This document shows positions 29,702 through 42,145 of a stretch of DNA of 64,000 nucleotides, in pieces. The notes beneath the pieces were generated by a model that saw nothing but the letters and a program-made list of their open reading frames with translations, did not search any database and was not told the DNA's origin. Numbering within the stretch: position 1 is the stretch's first letter; each line of letters opens with the position of its first letter. Position numbers and translations under genes: made by a program. Origin of the DNA: Notamacropus eugenii (taxonomy: Eukaryota; Chordata; Mammalia; Diprotodontia; Macropodidae); NCBI RefSeq assembly GCF_028372415.1, contig NC_092878.1, forward strand, positions 28,068,903 to 28,132,902. The letters run 5' to 3'.

Positions 29702-30639
29702 GATTGTAGTATAACCATTTTCTTTTTAGCTACCTAAAAATGATCACATTTTTCTGTAAAGATGACTGGGTTTATGATTTACGTTACATTTATGATTCAC
29801 ATTTACATTAACTTCAGCCTCAGTGCTGTCCTTTTCCATTGGGGGCTGGAAGTGGCAAAGGGGTGAGTGATAGTGGCAGGGGAGTGGGAGTAAGTATTAG
29901 GGAGGGGCCTTTACACTCTGAGAAGGTTGTTCCTAGGATGTTGGCTAGGCCTCAGCAAGGAGATATACAGGAAGTAATGGCCATGGTATAAGGTCTTAGA
30001 GTTGGATAGGATTGGTATAATGGGGGAAAAACACTGTTAGAGGATCTGGGTTGAAATCCAGATCTGCCATTTATTACTTGTGTCTTTCGGGGTAAATGGC
30101 TTAAGCTTTCTAGGCTCCATTTTTCCTATTTATAGAATGAAGGGGTTGGACTTCTTGGACTCTGAAATCCCTTCTGGACCCAAATCTATGGTTCTCTGAT
30201 CTCTGGTCAATTCCTAGCCCCCCATGTTGTGTTCTTGGGCAAATTGTTTACCTTCTGAGCTTATTTCCTCATCTGTAAAATGAGGGTTTGGATGAAATGG
30301 TCTCTAAGATCTCCTCTGGCTTTTAAGATTGACTCCATGACTTCAGAGGTGATCTGGTCTGCGCCCTACCCAATCATGAATCTCCTCTACAATAGCCATC
30401 TATATATCACAGTATTTATGATTGAAGGGCCCTTGTGGTTACCTACTTTGGTCAAGGAGCCTGGAATCCAGAGAAGGGAATTATCGGAATTATATTGCCT
30501 CAAGTCACACAAATAGAGAAAGCCAGGATTCATATCCAGGTTCTCCGATGCCAAATCTAAGGTTCTTCCCACTGGTACATCCTTGACAAATGGTTGTCTG
30601 GCTTCCACTTGAAGATCTCCCATGATGCTGGCACTGCCA

Positions 30640-31080
30640 CACACTCTTGGTAGCCCTTTCTGGTTTTAGGTCACCCCAGTTGCTGGGAAGGTGGTTCCCC
30701 TTGCCTCCCTGGTCCTTCCACCATTAGTGCTAGTTTTGCTGTTCTTTGGTCAAACAAGGTAAGTTTTCTCTCTTTTCCAAAGACCTTCCAATGATCTGAA
30801 GCTGACACATCCTGCCTCCCCTCCTCTCCTGCCCTCTAAGTCTTATCTTCTCCATTGCCTCCATTCTTTCAATCCATCTTTCTTTGGGAGGGTCTTTCAT
30901 CTCAGGGTTCCTTGCCAGGCTGGTCACTTCATTCTGGACTCTCTCCAGCTTGTCCATATCCCTTCTGAAATGTGGCAGCTAGGACTGCACAGAGTCATAC
31001 AGACATGCAGTAACTATGCACAACAAGACTTTCAAAACCCTCGCTCTGGACACCACTCTTCTCTTAATGGGGTGCTCAAC
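30640..31080 (-). mobile_element. CR1/L3-type LINE fragment
   Basis: Minus-strand translation begins MDKLERVQNEVTSLARNPEM, the CR1/L3 ORF2 'LERVQ' pattern. Confidence 0.7.
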
Positions 31081-31354
31081 TGAATGAGGGATATTTTTTT
31101 GACTTGGCTGCTAGTCACATTGAGTTTGTGAGCCACAAAGATCTGTATGCTTAATTTTTTTTAATTGATGTTTTATTTTGACACAACAGATACTTTCCAA
31201 CAAATACTTAAAAATCCCCTTCACAAAGTACATTCCCTGAAATAGTTAAACAAAACCACTTTGGCCTTTTCCACATGAACTCTGTTCTCTACTCATACTT
31301 GCACAGTTCACTATTTTTAGCCCAAGTGCGAGACTTTATATTTATTTCTAACGA

Positions 31355-31510
31355 TGATGCAATGGAAAGAGCTCTAGTTTTAGAGTCAGAAAACCTGAGT
31401 TCAAATCCCACCTCAGGCACTTCCCATGCAACACTAGGCAAACTATTTTACTTTATCTATAAAATGAGAGGAAATACTGTCTATCTCTGCCTTGATTCTA
31501 TGATCCTACT
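31355..31510 (+). mobile_element. MIR/MAR-type SINE
   Basis: 'gagttcaaatcccacctcag' and a following 'ctataaaatgagagg'. Confidence 0.7.
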
Positions 31511-31849
31511 AGCTTTATCCCACTGATTGAGCCTGTTGAAATTTTGGGGCACCCTGGTTCTATCATCCAATGGATTCCTTCTCTCCTAGTTTTATGTCTG
31601 TCACAGATTCAGTGAGTGCGCTGTCTAAGCTTTCATCCAAGTCACAGAAAACTTGAAGACTTAACGGGATGGTTGTAAAGACAGAGGCCTAGGGTAATAG
31701 TGGTAGGAGATACTGACTCATGAATCAATACTCTTCTGGTGCAATCAACCAGCTCTGAATCCACTTTATAAAACTTAATTCATATCTCTTTATTTTGCCT
31801 ACATGTTCATCAGAAGAAACTGTCTTTACTGCCTTGCCTAAATCCAGGT

Positions 31850-32095
31850 ATCCAATGTCAGTGGACAGAGCACTGTGCCTGGAGTCAGGAGGACCTGAGT
31901 TCTAATCTAGCCTCAGACAGTTACTGTGTGATCTTGGGCAAGTCACTTAACCCTGTAGGTTTCAGTTTCCCAATCAGTAAAATGGGGATAATAATAGCAC
32001 TTACCCTCCTGAGTCAGTATGAAATAACTGTAAAGTGCTCAGCACAGTGCCTGGCACATAGTAAGCACTATGGGCATACTAGCTGTTATTACTTC
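31850..32095 (+). mobile_element. MIR-type SINE
   Basis: 'tggacagagcactgtgcctg', 'gggcaagtcacttaaccctg' and 'agtgcctggcacatagtaag'. Confidence 0.85.
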
Positions 32096-32369
32096 TAACT
32101 TACTAGTCTAGCCACCTGTTGAAAAAGAAATGAGATTACTGTGGGTAGAATGATCTCTTCTGGATGATGAATCTAGGTTGGCTCCTCCCTTTCAAAATAC
32201 TTACAAATGACTCTTTTGACCATCTGTTTTAAGTTGTTTTTTTTTTCTTTTTAAACCAAGAATGAACCTCAAGTTCACTAGCTAGGAGCTGGTAGAATGA
32301 GTACCAAGATCCCTGTGGTCTCTGGTGGTCATTGTCAGCACCAAATGAGAAGGCGTATGAAACACTTGA

Positions 32370-32535
32370 TCAGCTTTTATTAGCTTGGGATGGCGAAAAG
32401 GGTGCTGACCTTGAAGTCATGGGACCTCATCCAAATCCTGGCTTTCCTGTTCTACTACCTTTGGTGGCCACTTCTCTGGGCCCAGCTGCCTCATCTATAA
32501 AACAAAGGAATTGTACTAGATGATTGCTAAGGATC
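32370..32535 (+). mobile_element. MIR-type SINE, diverged
   Basis: 'tgaagtcatgggacctcatc' and 'cctcatctataaaacaaagg'. Confidence 0.55.
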
Positions 32536-35099
32536 CTTTATCTCTAAGTCCTATGACATTATGGCTTGCAGTATCCAATGTTTTCCGTTTTTTGAAAGGG
32601 CATTTCATTAACAATCCAACAATCACACCAATGATTTCCTTCAGCAGCCTAGGATGCAGGACATCTGGGCCAAGTACCTGACCTCATTAATGGCAGGTAG
32701 GGACTCACCATAGCTCTTCCTTATAGGTTCCATGGGGTCACAGAGTCAAGGATGACCTAACAAGTAAACATCAGCAGCACTATGGTTTCTAATTTCTTCA
32801 TAAAGAGTTTTGTTCTCTCCATCCCATTCTGAAAATAATTCTTCTTAGTAGAGAAAATAGAAACCAAAAGGGGAGTTGGCTAATTCTGCCTCCTTTCCAT
32901 CATTTATCTCCCCATTCATGCCAAGTAGGGGGCTTATTCCTTCTTTGATCTTCCCCTTGCTTCCTTATTGCTAAAAGTTCCCTCCTTTATTATCTTTAGC
33001 ATTTCCCCAAAGCACAGGTAGGGCTTTAATTTTCTTCTTACTTTTTCTTTTTCTGTAAATAGGATTTTATTTTTTCCCATTACATATAAAGATAATCTTC
33101 AACATTCGTTTTTTATAAGATTTTGAGTTTCAAATGTTTTTCTCCTTCCCTCCCTCCCATCCCCCTTTCCCAAGATGGCAAGCCATCTGATATAGGTTAT
33201 ACATGTGCCATCATGTAAACATATTTCCACATTAGTCATGTTGTAAAAGAACAACAAAATTTCCTCATACTATTGCCATTCTTTTATGTGTCTGTAGTTA
33301 CTGGCCTGTGTTTCTATCTCTTGTATTTGTAGGTTTTAAATCTGAATTCATTGCTGCGCTCTCTATTAAGCCATGTAATCCTTGTTAAATACCTCCTTTT
33401 TTTCTTTTCAAAATACAACTGACATTTCATTCTTGGGAGCCTTTTGACCAACCTTCCCTTGTAATTGCCTTCCAACCTTGGATCCTCCCTAGACTCTCCC
33501 AGGACTGCTTTCCTAAGGTCCTACATGCACATCTGATGACCCTGGGAACGCCCCTCCTTATCTATCATCACAAACTAAGAGCTCACAGCCACTATCTCTC
33601 AAGGTTTCCTTCATCAGTGTTTCACTATTTCCCTGTTAGTCAGAACAAGAGCCAACAATATGGGAATTTATTTTGCTTGACTATGCATATTTATTACAAG
33701 GATTTTATTAAAAATTACAAAGGAGAGAGAATAAATAATTGTTAATTGAAAAAAATTTTTAAAGAAAAAGAACGCAGGGCCACACTAGCCACATGCCTTT
33801 CTTATTGTTTCCTGCATCTTTTGAAAGATGACATTATCAATGAGGTAAATCAAGAATTTACCAGTTGCTCTGCTTTTAGCAGAGAGAGTCTTCCAGCAGA
33901 TAGCTGACTTGTTAAACATTTCTTGTCACCAATCTAACCTGCTTGCATGCTACCTTTGTAATCTGGGAGGATGCCATCAGCTGGCCTGGTAATGCTTAGT
34001 GTACCATGACAGTACCTTTGATTCACCTTCCTCCTTTGAGTCCTTTGTCCCTTTCCTTTCTCACTGGGATTTCCACACAGATGAGTGTCTTGATGTACAA
34101 TGCTACCCCACTGACCTTTATGTCAAATCTGTTCTTTTGAATGAGGCATATCCTTCCATTACAATATCCCAGTCATGAATCGCATCCCTCATTAAGAATG
34201 AATGATCTCTGTGGATCAGATTTACTTCTCATGTTAGGCTCTCAAGTTCATGACACATACTTCATGCATGTGCATGACATCTGCCCCTCTTCCTCATTAT
34301 TGTTTCCTGTGAATTCCTGAGTGCCTCTCCCCGTTCCCCCCAACTCTGTGTCATCTTGTTGCCTTCTTGAGAGTATCTGATTTGACTCCTCTGCCTGGAC
34401 CCTTTTTTCCTCAGGTCCTCTCCTCTCACATAGATTCTTTCATTCTGTGTGTATTATTTCTAGCCAAAACCTGCCCTCCTTATATCTCATGTGTGTTGTG
34501 ATGACATCTTGGACACCATCTTCTTAACCTGCTAGTCACTTTCGACATCCTCTCTTCTAAGGTCCCTACTTTCATGGGTAACAGTGATGAAAATACCAGC
34601 TGTGTCTCCAAATCCTTCAATCACCTGCTCCTCCAGGGCTTCACCCTCCCTGGAGATGCTTTCTAGCTGCTTCCTAGGGTAGCACTGGTTCCCATCCATA
34701 TCTCCAAATGCTTTGAGATCTTCAGCCTCACTTTCTTCTACCTTTCCACTTCTTGACCCTCCTGTGCCCCTGAATTGGGTTTCCTTTGGGTTTTTCTCCC
34801 TTGTCTTCCACCTGGGTCTTTTTTCTTATTCTGTTAAGAGTCTCTTCCATCATCCCTGACCTTCTAGAAAGCTTTGTCTATTCCTGAATGATTCCCATGG
34901 TCAAACAGAGAAAAGAGTCAAAGAACCACTTCATTCCACTCAAGAAGGATCATCTGCACCAATCCTTTCATTCTTGTAGATGGAGAAATAGGTTTTAGAG
35001 ACTTAGGTGAGACACCCAGGGCCACACAGGTCATTGGGTACTGATCGAGCCAGGACTAGAGTCTAGGCCTTCTGACTCCTAGCGCTCTTTCCATTTTAG

Positions 35100-35425
35100 G
35101 ACTCACTGATCTAGAGCTGGAAGGGACCACAGAGGCCTTCTGGTCTAATGTCTCATTTTACAAAAAAGGAAACTGAGGCCCAGGGAGTTTAAGCAACTTT
35201 CCCAAGGTCATACAGATAATAAGTCACAAAGGCAGGATTTGAATTCAGATCCTAAGATCATCAGTCTAAAGGTGGAATCTAATCCAACCACCTCATTTTA
35301 CAGGTAAGTAAACTGAGGCCCAGGGAGACTGTGACTTACCCAAGGTCACACAGGTAGTAAGCATCAGAAGCAGGATATGAATCCAGGTCCTTACGCTCCA
35401 TGGCTCTTTCCACTGTACCACACTG
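35100..35425 (-). repeat. Two consecutive MIR3-like segments
   Basis: 'ggaaactgaggcccaggga' and 'gtaaactgaggcccagggag' occur about 140 bp apart with similar flanks, so this looks like two tandem or nested copies. Confidence 0.65.
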
Positions 35426-36019
35426 CCTTAACTATGAGACCTGGACACAGCCCTGCCATGGACTGATTAAACCAAAAGAAGGGCTACAGAAGCAGCTTAA
35501 TTGCAGGTGGAAACAGCCTTGTCACTTTCCTCATCCCTGCCCTGCTCTGTCTTGTTACACCATTTACAATCTGAGCCGCAGAACCTTGTGAGGATAAAGG
35601 GAGATATTTGTTTGGGTTTCTTAAAGTTTTGAGAAAATCTGTGGGGCTGGGGTGTAGGACTCTACTCTGGAGAACAGAGCACGATATCCTTCTCCTTCCT
35701 GCGTCCACTCCTTCTGAACCACAGTTCCTCCAGAATGTCTTTCTAGAACTACTGTTTTTCTCTCCGGCTGAGATTGGGAGCCCTCGCTGTCTCATCTGCA
35801 GTCCCGGGTCCTGTAGGAGAATAGGGAGTCTGGGTTCAACAAGGAGCAGGAGGATGATTGGTCTGGTGGCTTGGTTATTTTTTTCTCCCCCAAACTGATC
35901 CTTTTTAACTCTCTGGCCTTCTCTACAACTCCAGTCCTCCCCTTTATACAATTGTTGGGAACAGGCAAGTCTTCAGAAATGGCCAAGGTTATAACAACAC
36001 CCCCCACCTCCACCACCAT

Positions 36020-36250
36020 GGTGATAACAGTTAGCATTTACATGGCATTTTATGATATATGAAGTACCTTACAAATATCTTGTCTCCATAACAACCCTTG
36101 GACGTAGACACTACTGTTTTACAAATGAGGAAACTGAGGCAGATGGGTTAAATGCCTTGTCCAGGGTCTCTAAGCAAGTCAGAAGTCACTCTAGACCCCA
36201 CGTCTTTCTGACTCCAGGTCTAAAACCTAACTTTACCATGAGGGCCCTAT
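36020..36250 (+). mobile_element. MIR/MON-type SINE
   Basis: 'gtgataacagttagcattta' through 'gaggaaactgaggcagatgg'. Confidence 0.8.
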
Positions 36251-37684
36251 GACTCACTTGCTATGTCTCTGTAATGTTTTTTAAAAATGCTTGTTGACTG
36301 ACTGTTCTATACACAGAGACAATGTGTCAGAGTGGAAACAACACTGGACTCGAAGTCCTGGATTTGACACATGCCTTGGACTCTTACAAGCTGCTGTGTG
36401 ATCATGGGCAAGTCACCCACCTGTGGAAAGTGTGAAACCTGTGCATAGATTTGCACATCTGTAAAATCGAGCAACTAGATGAATCAGTGGATAGAGTGCC
36501 TGACCCTGAAGTCCAGAGGACCAGAGTTCAAAACAAGAGCTCAAACCAGCTCTTAACTGTGACAGAGAGATTGGGATTCCTTTCTTCCCTAAGTAGAAGG
36601 GACCAGAAAGTATGGGCCAGCCAAAGATGGAGGAGAGGTATAAAGCAGAGAGGAAAGTAGAGGCCAGATGTAGGAAAGGAGAGCAAATATGGTCTGTATA
36701 AGTAAAGGGGAAATTAGGAGAAGAGACTAACAATGTAAGGAGTAGGTTTGCCCAAATTAGATAGCCTCAGCTCCTGGCTTATTCTAGAAATGTTCTTTGG
36801 AAAATTATTCACTGGACATGGAAGGAGACATGTAGGATGCCCCTTACCAGTGACACGGGCAGGAACTGGTGGCCGCATGAAGTCTTGTATAGCTGTCTCT
36901 GAAAGTCCAGCCTTCCTCTGCAGCTTAAAGGAAGGCGTCCTCCTGTGAACATACAATATCCTTTCTCTCAGGGTGGGGCAGCAAACGGCTGATCTAGGAC
37001 AGGGCATGTGTGTGATGAGAGACTGCACAGGCAGGACCTAGGGTAACCCAGGCAGCCTGTGACACAAAAACATCTGGCTGTCTCTCATGGTCCACATTGG
37101 CACAGGGGGAAACAGGGCAGTGCTGAGTTTGAGGGCTCAGAGTCCCAGGAAGAGCCCTGAGTACCAAGCTCTGTCTCCTAAGGTAGCTGAGGTCATCCAG
37201 AGACATGGAGCTCATCTCCTAAAAAGCTGATTAAGCTTAAAGAATATCATCTCTTCCACTAAGGAGAGCATGCCCTCCTTCCTCTGGTCTCCTACCTGGG
37301 TAGGATGGACTTGCTAGGCAGTTGCTCAGCAGGGTTCCCACTCAAAGAGCTGAGGGGTCTGGCTCTGGGTTCTAGGCTTAATCCTTGGGCCTCAGGAAGC
37401 ACTAGGGGGCAAGATCAGATCGGAAGTCAGTCCCTGGTTCGGTGGTCTTCTCCAGAAAGGCCTCCCTTTCTCAGCTTCATGCTCTCCTCTGAGATCCAGA
37501 GTGTCTGGATGGAACTTTTCAAGCAATAATTATTAATTGACCCTTCCTGATGTGCCCAACACTGTGTCAAGGGCTGTGGGGTTTCTATGCTTTGCCATTA
37601 AAAGAGAAATTCTATGAAAGTCTGAGCTCAGGAGATTCAAACTAAAGGTGATTCTATAGGAACCAAGGCAGGAATTATCCTAGA

Positions 37685-37882
37685 TCAAGGTTCTTAACCT
37701 GGGGTCCATAGACCCCCAAGGGGTCTGTAGATAGATGAAGGCACCTGCGAACTCAGATGGAGAAAAAAATACATCTTTATTTTCACTAAACTCTAATTGA
37801 AAATTTGAATTTCTTTCAATTATTTAAAAACATTATTCTGAGAAGAGATCCAATGACACCAAAAAGGTTTAAGAATCCCTGT
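37685..37882 (+). mobile_element. hAT-like non-autonomous DNA transposon (MITE)
   Basis: Ends are inverted repeats: 'aaggttcttaacctggggtc' at the left and 'ggtttaagaatccctg' at the right. Internal phrases ('ggggtccatagacccc') recall mammalian hAT MITEs. The family name is not certain. Confidence 0.6.
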
Positions 37883-37889
37883 CCTTAAC

Positions 37890-38775
37890 TTGGAAATACA
37901 AACACAGGACATGAACAAACAGTTCTCAAGAGAAGAATTGCCAAGTACTCAAAGCCATATGAAAAAATGCTTCAAATCACTAATAATAAGATACATGCAA
38001 ATCAAAACAACCTGGAGGTTTCACCGCACGCCCTGCAAATTGTCAAGTATGACAAAAAATAGCCACAGTCAATATTGGAGGGGTTGAAGAATACATTGTT
38101 GGTGGAGCTGTAAAATGGTACAGCCATTTTGGAAAGTACCTTGGAATTATACAAATAAAGTGACTAAAGGATCCATATCCTTTGAACCAGAAATTCCCTT
38201 CTCAAGGAAGCCACTGATAAGAAGAAAATCCCCCATATACTCCAAAATATATATAATAGCACTTCTTGTGATAATTAGGAATTGGAAACAAAGTAGATGC
38301 TCATTGACTGGGGGATGGCTAAACAAATCATGATACATGAATGTAATGGAAAATCACTGTCCTGTAAGAAATGATGTGTGATGAATACAGAGAACTGGAA
38401 AGATCTATATGAACTGATGCAGAATGAAGGAAGCACCCTGCCACAAACAATAGCTAGGACAATTGAATGGAAAGAAAAATCACATACCAAAAAAATCAAA
38501 AGTGAACCATGAAATTATAAAGATCCAGCAGGACTTGAATAAAGAGAGTTGAGAAGACACTCCCAACCCACTCCTTCATGGAGGAGGCAGAAGGTCTATG
38601 GGTGTTATCTGTGGTGCAAGTTTTGGGTCTTTTTCAGTATTGATCAGTTATGCTAATTTTTCTTCCTCTCCAAAAATATTTATCATATGGGATGGTTCTT
38701 TGTGGGAGGGGAGGAGAGGGATATCTCTCCTAGCTATGTAAAAAACAGAAAATAAAAATAAAAACATTTAAAAAA
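37890..38775 (+). mobile_element. L1 LINE 3' end
   Basis: 'gacatgaacaaacagttctc', 'catatgaaaaaatgcttca', 'cattgttggtggagctgtaa' and 'gggggatggctaaacaaatc', the marsupial L1 3' end, finishing in an A-rich tail. Confidence 0.8.
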
Positions 38776-39302
38776 AAATCACCCCTGTTGTAGAGGGACT
38801 GAGGCTATGGGAGATTCTCAGAGGCAAAACCAAAACAACAAAAATAAAAACCCAAGAGATTTTCAGATGCAGCTGAAACAAGAAAGGGCAGAACCACATC
38901 TAGCTTGGGGCCATTGGGTCTTTGATTATCACGAGGCCAGTGGATGAGGTGAGAAGGAATCTCATAGACAGTGGTCCACACTCCTCCCCCACTAATGTTA
39001 TTCTTGGGAAGAAAGTATGTCTCCTTCCTTTCCTGATGATAAGTCAACATCTCTTCCCCCATCTCCCCACAAGGGCCCTGTGACTGTAACTGTAACACTT
39101 TGCTTCTGGGACAGGCCACCAACACATGGCCACCCCCAACCAAGGTGGACTTTCTCAGACTGTCTGGGGACCTCTATCACTGGTAGACACCCAAGATTAG
39201 CAGTGATTACAGTGTACTATGAGGGTCTAGCAGGATCTCTGCCCTTCCCCACTCCCAATTGCTGGAATTCCCAATTACAGTTCTGGGAAAGGGAATTCCT
39301 AG

Positions 39303-39525
39303 AACCACTGCCAGAAGGACCTGAATGAAGAGATATGAGAAGGCACTCCCAACCAACCCCTTCATGGAGGAGACAGGAGGTCTATATGTGTTACACGTTA
39401 CACAAGGTTTAGGACTTTTTCAACATTGATCAGTTGTGCTAATTTTTATTCCTCTCTAAAAAAATGTTATTTATCATATGAGATGGCTCTTTGTGGGGGT
39501 GGGGGAGGAGGGAGGAGGAGAGGGA
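39303..39525 (+). mobile_element. Second copy of the LINE 3' terminus
   Basis: Parallels 38530-38720 ('gagaaggcactcccaacca', 'cttcatggaggagacaggag', 'cattgatcagttgtgctaat'), starting only in the 3' UTR. Confidence 0.75.
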
Positions 39526-40204
39526 TACCTGACCTACAGAGAAAGTAGAAGCAAAAGTTCCCAGAGGATTATAAAAGATCAAAGTCTGGGGGAAGACCCC
39601 AGGAAATAGCTGTCATGTGATAGAAAGAGTAGAAGGCGAGTTGGGAGACCTAGGTTTTTGTCCCACATCTGCCATTAACGGTCACTGTGACCTGGGACAA
39701 GTTATTCAGCCTCTCTGGGGCTCACTCCCAAGCTCTTCCGTGGAATGGAGAGATACTCTTATCTCCGTCACAGGGTAATTATGAGGTTCAGAGAAGATAA
39801 TGGAAGGAAAGGGGCTTTTAAAAAAAGGCGAAATTAAGTAAATAAAGTATGACACAAATATGAGTGATTAAGAGCTGGGCGGATTACAGGCAGTAAAACC
39901 TAGGGATGCAGATCGTCCCAGCTTCCTTTGCCCTGTCTTTCCCATGGAACCTACCAGCACGGCTGCTCAGGACGTGCAGAGAGAGACCAGCCTGTCCTTC
40001 TGGTGATGTTGGAAGCAGGATTTCAGAACTGTTACTGTGCCACGAACAGGGAGAGGATCAAACAATCAGAATGACATGATTATGGACTTTCAGAACCGGA
40101 AGGACCTTAGAGTATCACCTAGTAACCCAGTGATCCTTCAGTTGAGGTGCAAAAAGATGACAGAAGCAATCGGAAAAAACCCCTTCCTTGTACTATTACT
40201 TTAC

Positions 40205-40400
40205 ATCTAGTTAGCAATAAGAGCTCAAATCTGGCCTCAGCCACTTACTAGCTGTGTAACCCTGGACAGGTCATTTAACCCCATTTGCCTCAGTTTCCTC
40301 ATCTGTAAAATGACCCAGAGAAGGAATGGCAAACCACTCCAGTGTCTTTGTCAAGAAAACCCCAAATGGGATCAGGAAAAAGCATCGAACAACAAAACTG
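40205..40400 (+). mobile_element. MAR1-like marsupial SINE
   Basis: 'gagctcaaatctggcctcag' to 'atggcaaaccactccagtgt' and 'gaacaacaaaa'. Confidence 0.85.
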
Positions 40401-40984
40401 GGTAGCGCCTTTGGAAAGGCAATTACGTTTTCAAATCCCAGAAAGTTCTATTTTTGTGGGGACATCCTTGACCATGTCAGAATTCAACTTTAGCACATGC
40501 AAAGACAAGATGCTTGTCTTTGTTTGTAATAGGGGGCTCTTGATTCACTAGCATCTGCTACTTGGCAAGAATTGCCGGAATTAAGATCAGTATCACTGGC
40601 ATTGTAAAACTGTTCAGGGAATAGTCTGTGCTCAGAAATGAATTCTCTCTAAAACAAATATATTCTGTAGCTTCCTGATTTCCTGGATCCATTCTACTAG
40701 TTACAACTCATTTTCTAGCGCTGCTTCTTGCTTCAAAATACCAAGATCATCCATCAAAAAACACATGTAGATCAGCCAGCTGAATTGGGTCATTATAATG
40801 TTTTGCCGTTTCAATTAGCATGGGACTGGAAATGAGGGTACCATTGGATTCCTTTCACTAAAGTTGTGAGATCCTCAAAGGCTGGGGCTGTCTTGTGTCT
40901 TTATTTGTTCCCCCAGCGTAAAGATCAGATGAGATCTGATAATAGCTGTAAACATATGAACAATTATAAAGTCCTCTTGAATTA

Positions 40985-41245
40985 AAGCCCTCCATAACAT
41001 GGTCCCAACCCATCTTCCCAAACTCTTTGTACATGGCTCCTCCTGCTGTGCTCTATGATTCAGATAAACAGGGCTTTTCTCTTCTCACATTCTCTGTCCT
41101 CTCTCTGTGTGTGCTTTTGCACTGTCTGTGCCCTATTCCTGAAATGCCCTTCCTCCTCACCTTTGGCTCACAGAATCCCTTTCCTTCAATGTTGCTCAAA
41201 CTTCACCTTCTACATAAAGCCTTTCCTGATCTTCCAGCGGCTATA
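40985..41245 (+). mobile_element. L2 LINE 3' segment
   Basis: 'cacctttggctcacagaatc', 'cttctacataaagcctttcc', typical of L2 ahead of its terminal block. Confidence 0.6.
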
Positions 41246-41254
41246 ACCCTCCCT

Positions 41255-41505
41255 CCAAAACTGGTGGATAGAGCACTGGACCTGGATTCAAGAGGAACTG
41301 AGTTCAAATCTAACCTCAGACACTTCCTAGCTGTGTGACCCTGGGCAAGTCTCTTAACCCTGTTTGCCTCAGTGTCCTCACCTATAAAATGAACTGGAGA
41401 AGGAAATGGCAAACCACTTCAGTATCTCTGCCAAGAAAACCCCATGGACAGTATGGTCCATGGAAGGGTCACAAAGAATTGGATATGACTGAACAACAAC
41501 AAATT
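41255..41505 (+). mobile_element. MAR1-like marsupial SINE
   Basis: Near complete: 'ggtggatagagcactggacc', 'gggcaagtctcttaaccctg', 'gaaatggcaaaccacttc', 'gactgaacaacaac'. Confidence 0.88.
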
Positions 41506-41914
41506 TACAAGTACCTTGTAGTTACTTTGTATAATATGCTTATGTGTGTACCTGTCATTTTTCCCCAAAAGAATCTAAGTTCTTTGAGAGCAGAGATAAT
41601 GTGGCACAGTGCCTGGCACATGGTGGACTCTTAATAAATACTTGGTGATTGTTTAGCTGGGGACTCTGAAACTTAGGCATCTGTCTCTGTGACTGTGGGG
41701 CTGTTTTGTAATCAGTCTGTGTGCTTCTGGTTTTCTTCCTTTTCTTCCTGGTGTCTGTTATCAGCTGTCACCACTTCTAATCTCTTAAACTGCAGCAGCT
41801 ATTTCTAACATTCACCATCACTTCTGCTGTCTGCTGCCTCTTCTGTGTGCCCATTCTTTTCTGGCATCAAGGTAGTATGGTGGAGAGACAGAGAGCTGGA
41901 CTTAGACTCAGGAG

Positions 41915-42145
41915 GTTGTTGAGTCATTTCAGTTTTGTTGTACTCTTCATGACCCCATTTGGGGTTTTCTTGGCAAAGATACTGGAGTGGTTTGCCATTT
42001 CCTTCTCCAACTCATTTTACAGATGAGAAAACTGAGGCAAACAGGGTTAAGTGACTTGTCCAGGGTCACAGAGCTAATAAGGGTCTGAGGCTAGATTTGA
42101 ACTCAGGAAGATTAGTTTTCCTAACTCCAGCCTGGCATTTTGTGC
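41915..42145 (-). mobile_element. MAR1-like marsupial SINE, inverted
   Basis: Reverse complement of the same SINE: 'ttgttgagtcatttcagttt', 'ctggagtggtttgccatttc', 'tgaggcaaacagggttaag'. Confidence 0.88.

Noticed and set aside
35484..35951. A 155-codon minus-strand open frame in the intergenic interval
   Set aside because: No recognisable domain, no splice context, overlapping open frames on the other strand, composition like intergenic DNA.
37010..37215. Minus-strand frame beginning MSSMSLDDLSYLRRQ
   Set aside because: Looks exon-like at its start (ctttttag acceptor) but has no usable donor and no recognised similarity.
39226..39330. Minus-strand string RAEILLDPHS, tempting as the missing SPTBN5 PH strand (human AEILF)
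   Set aside because: A five-residue match only; preceding residues do not resemble a PH fold, and the donor and acceptor are poor.
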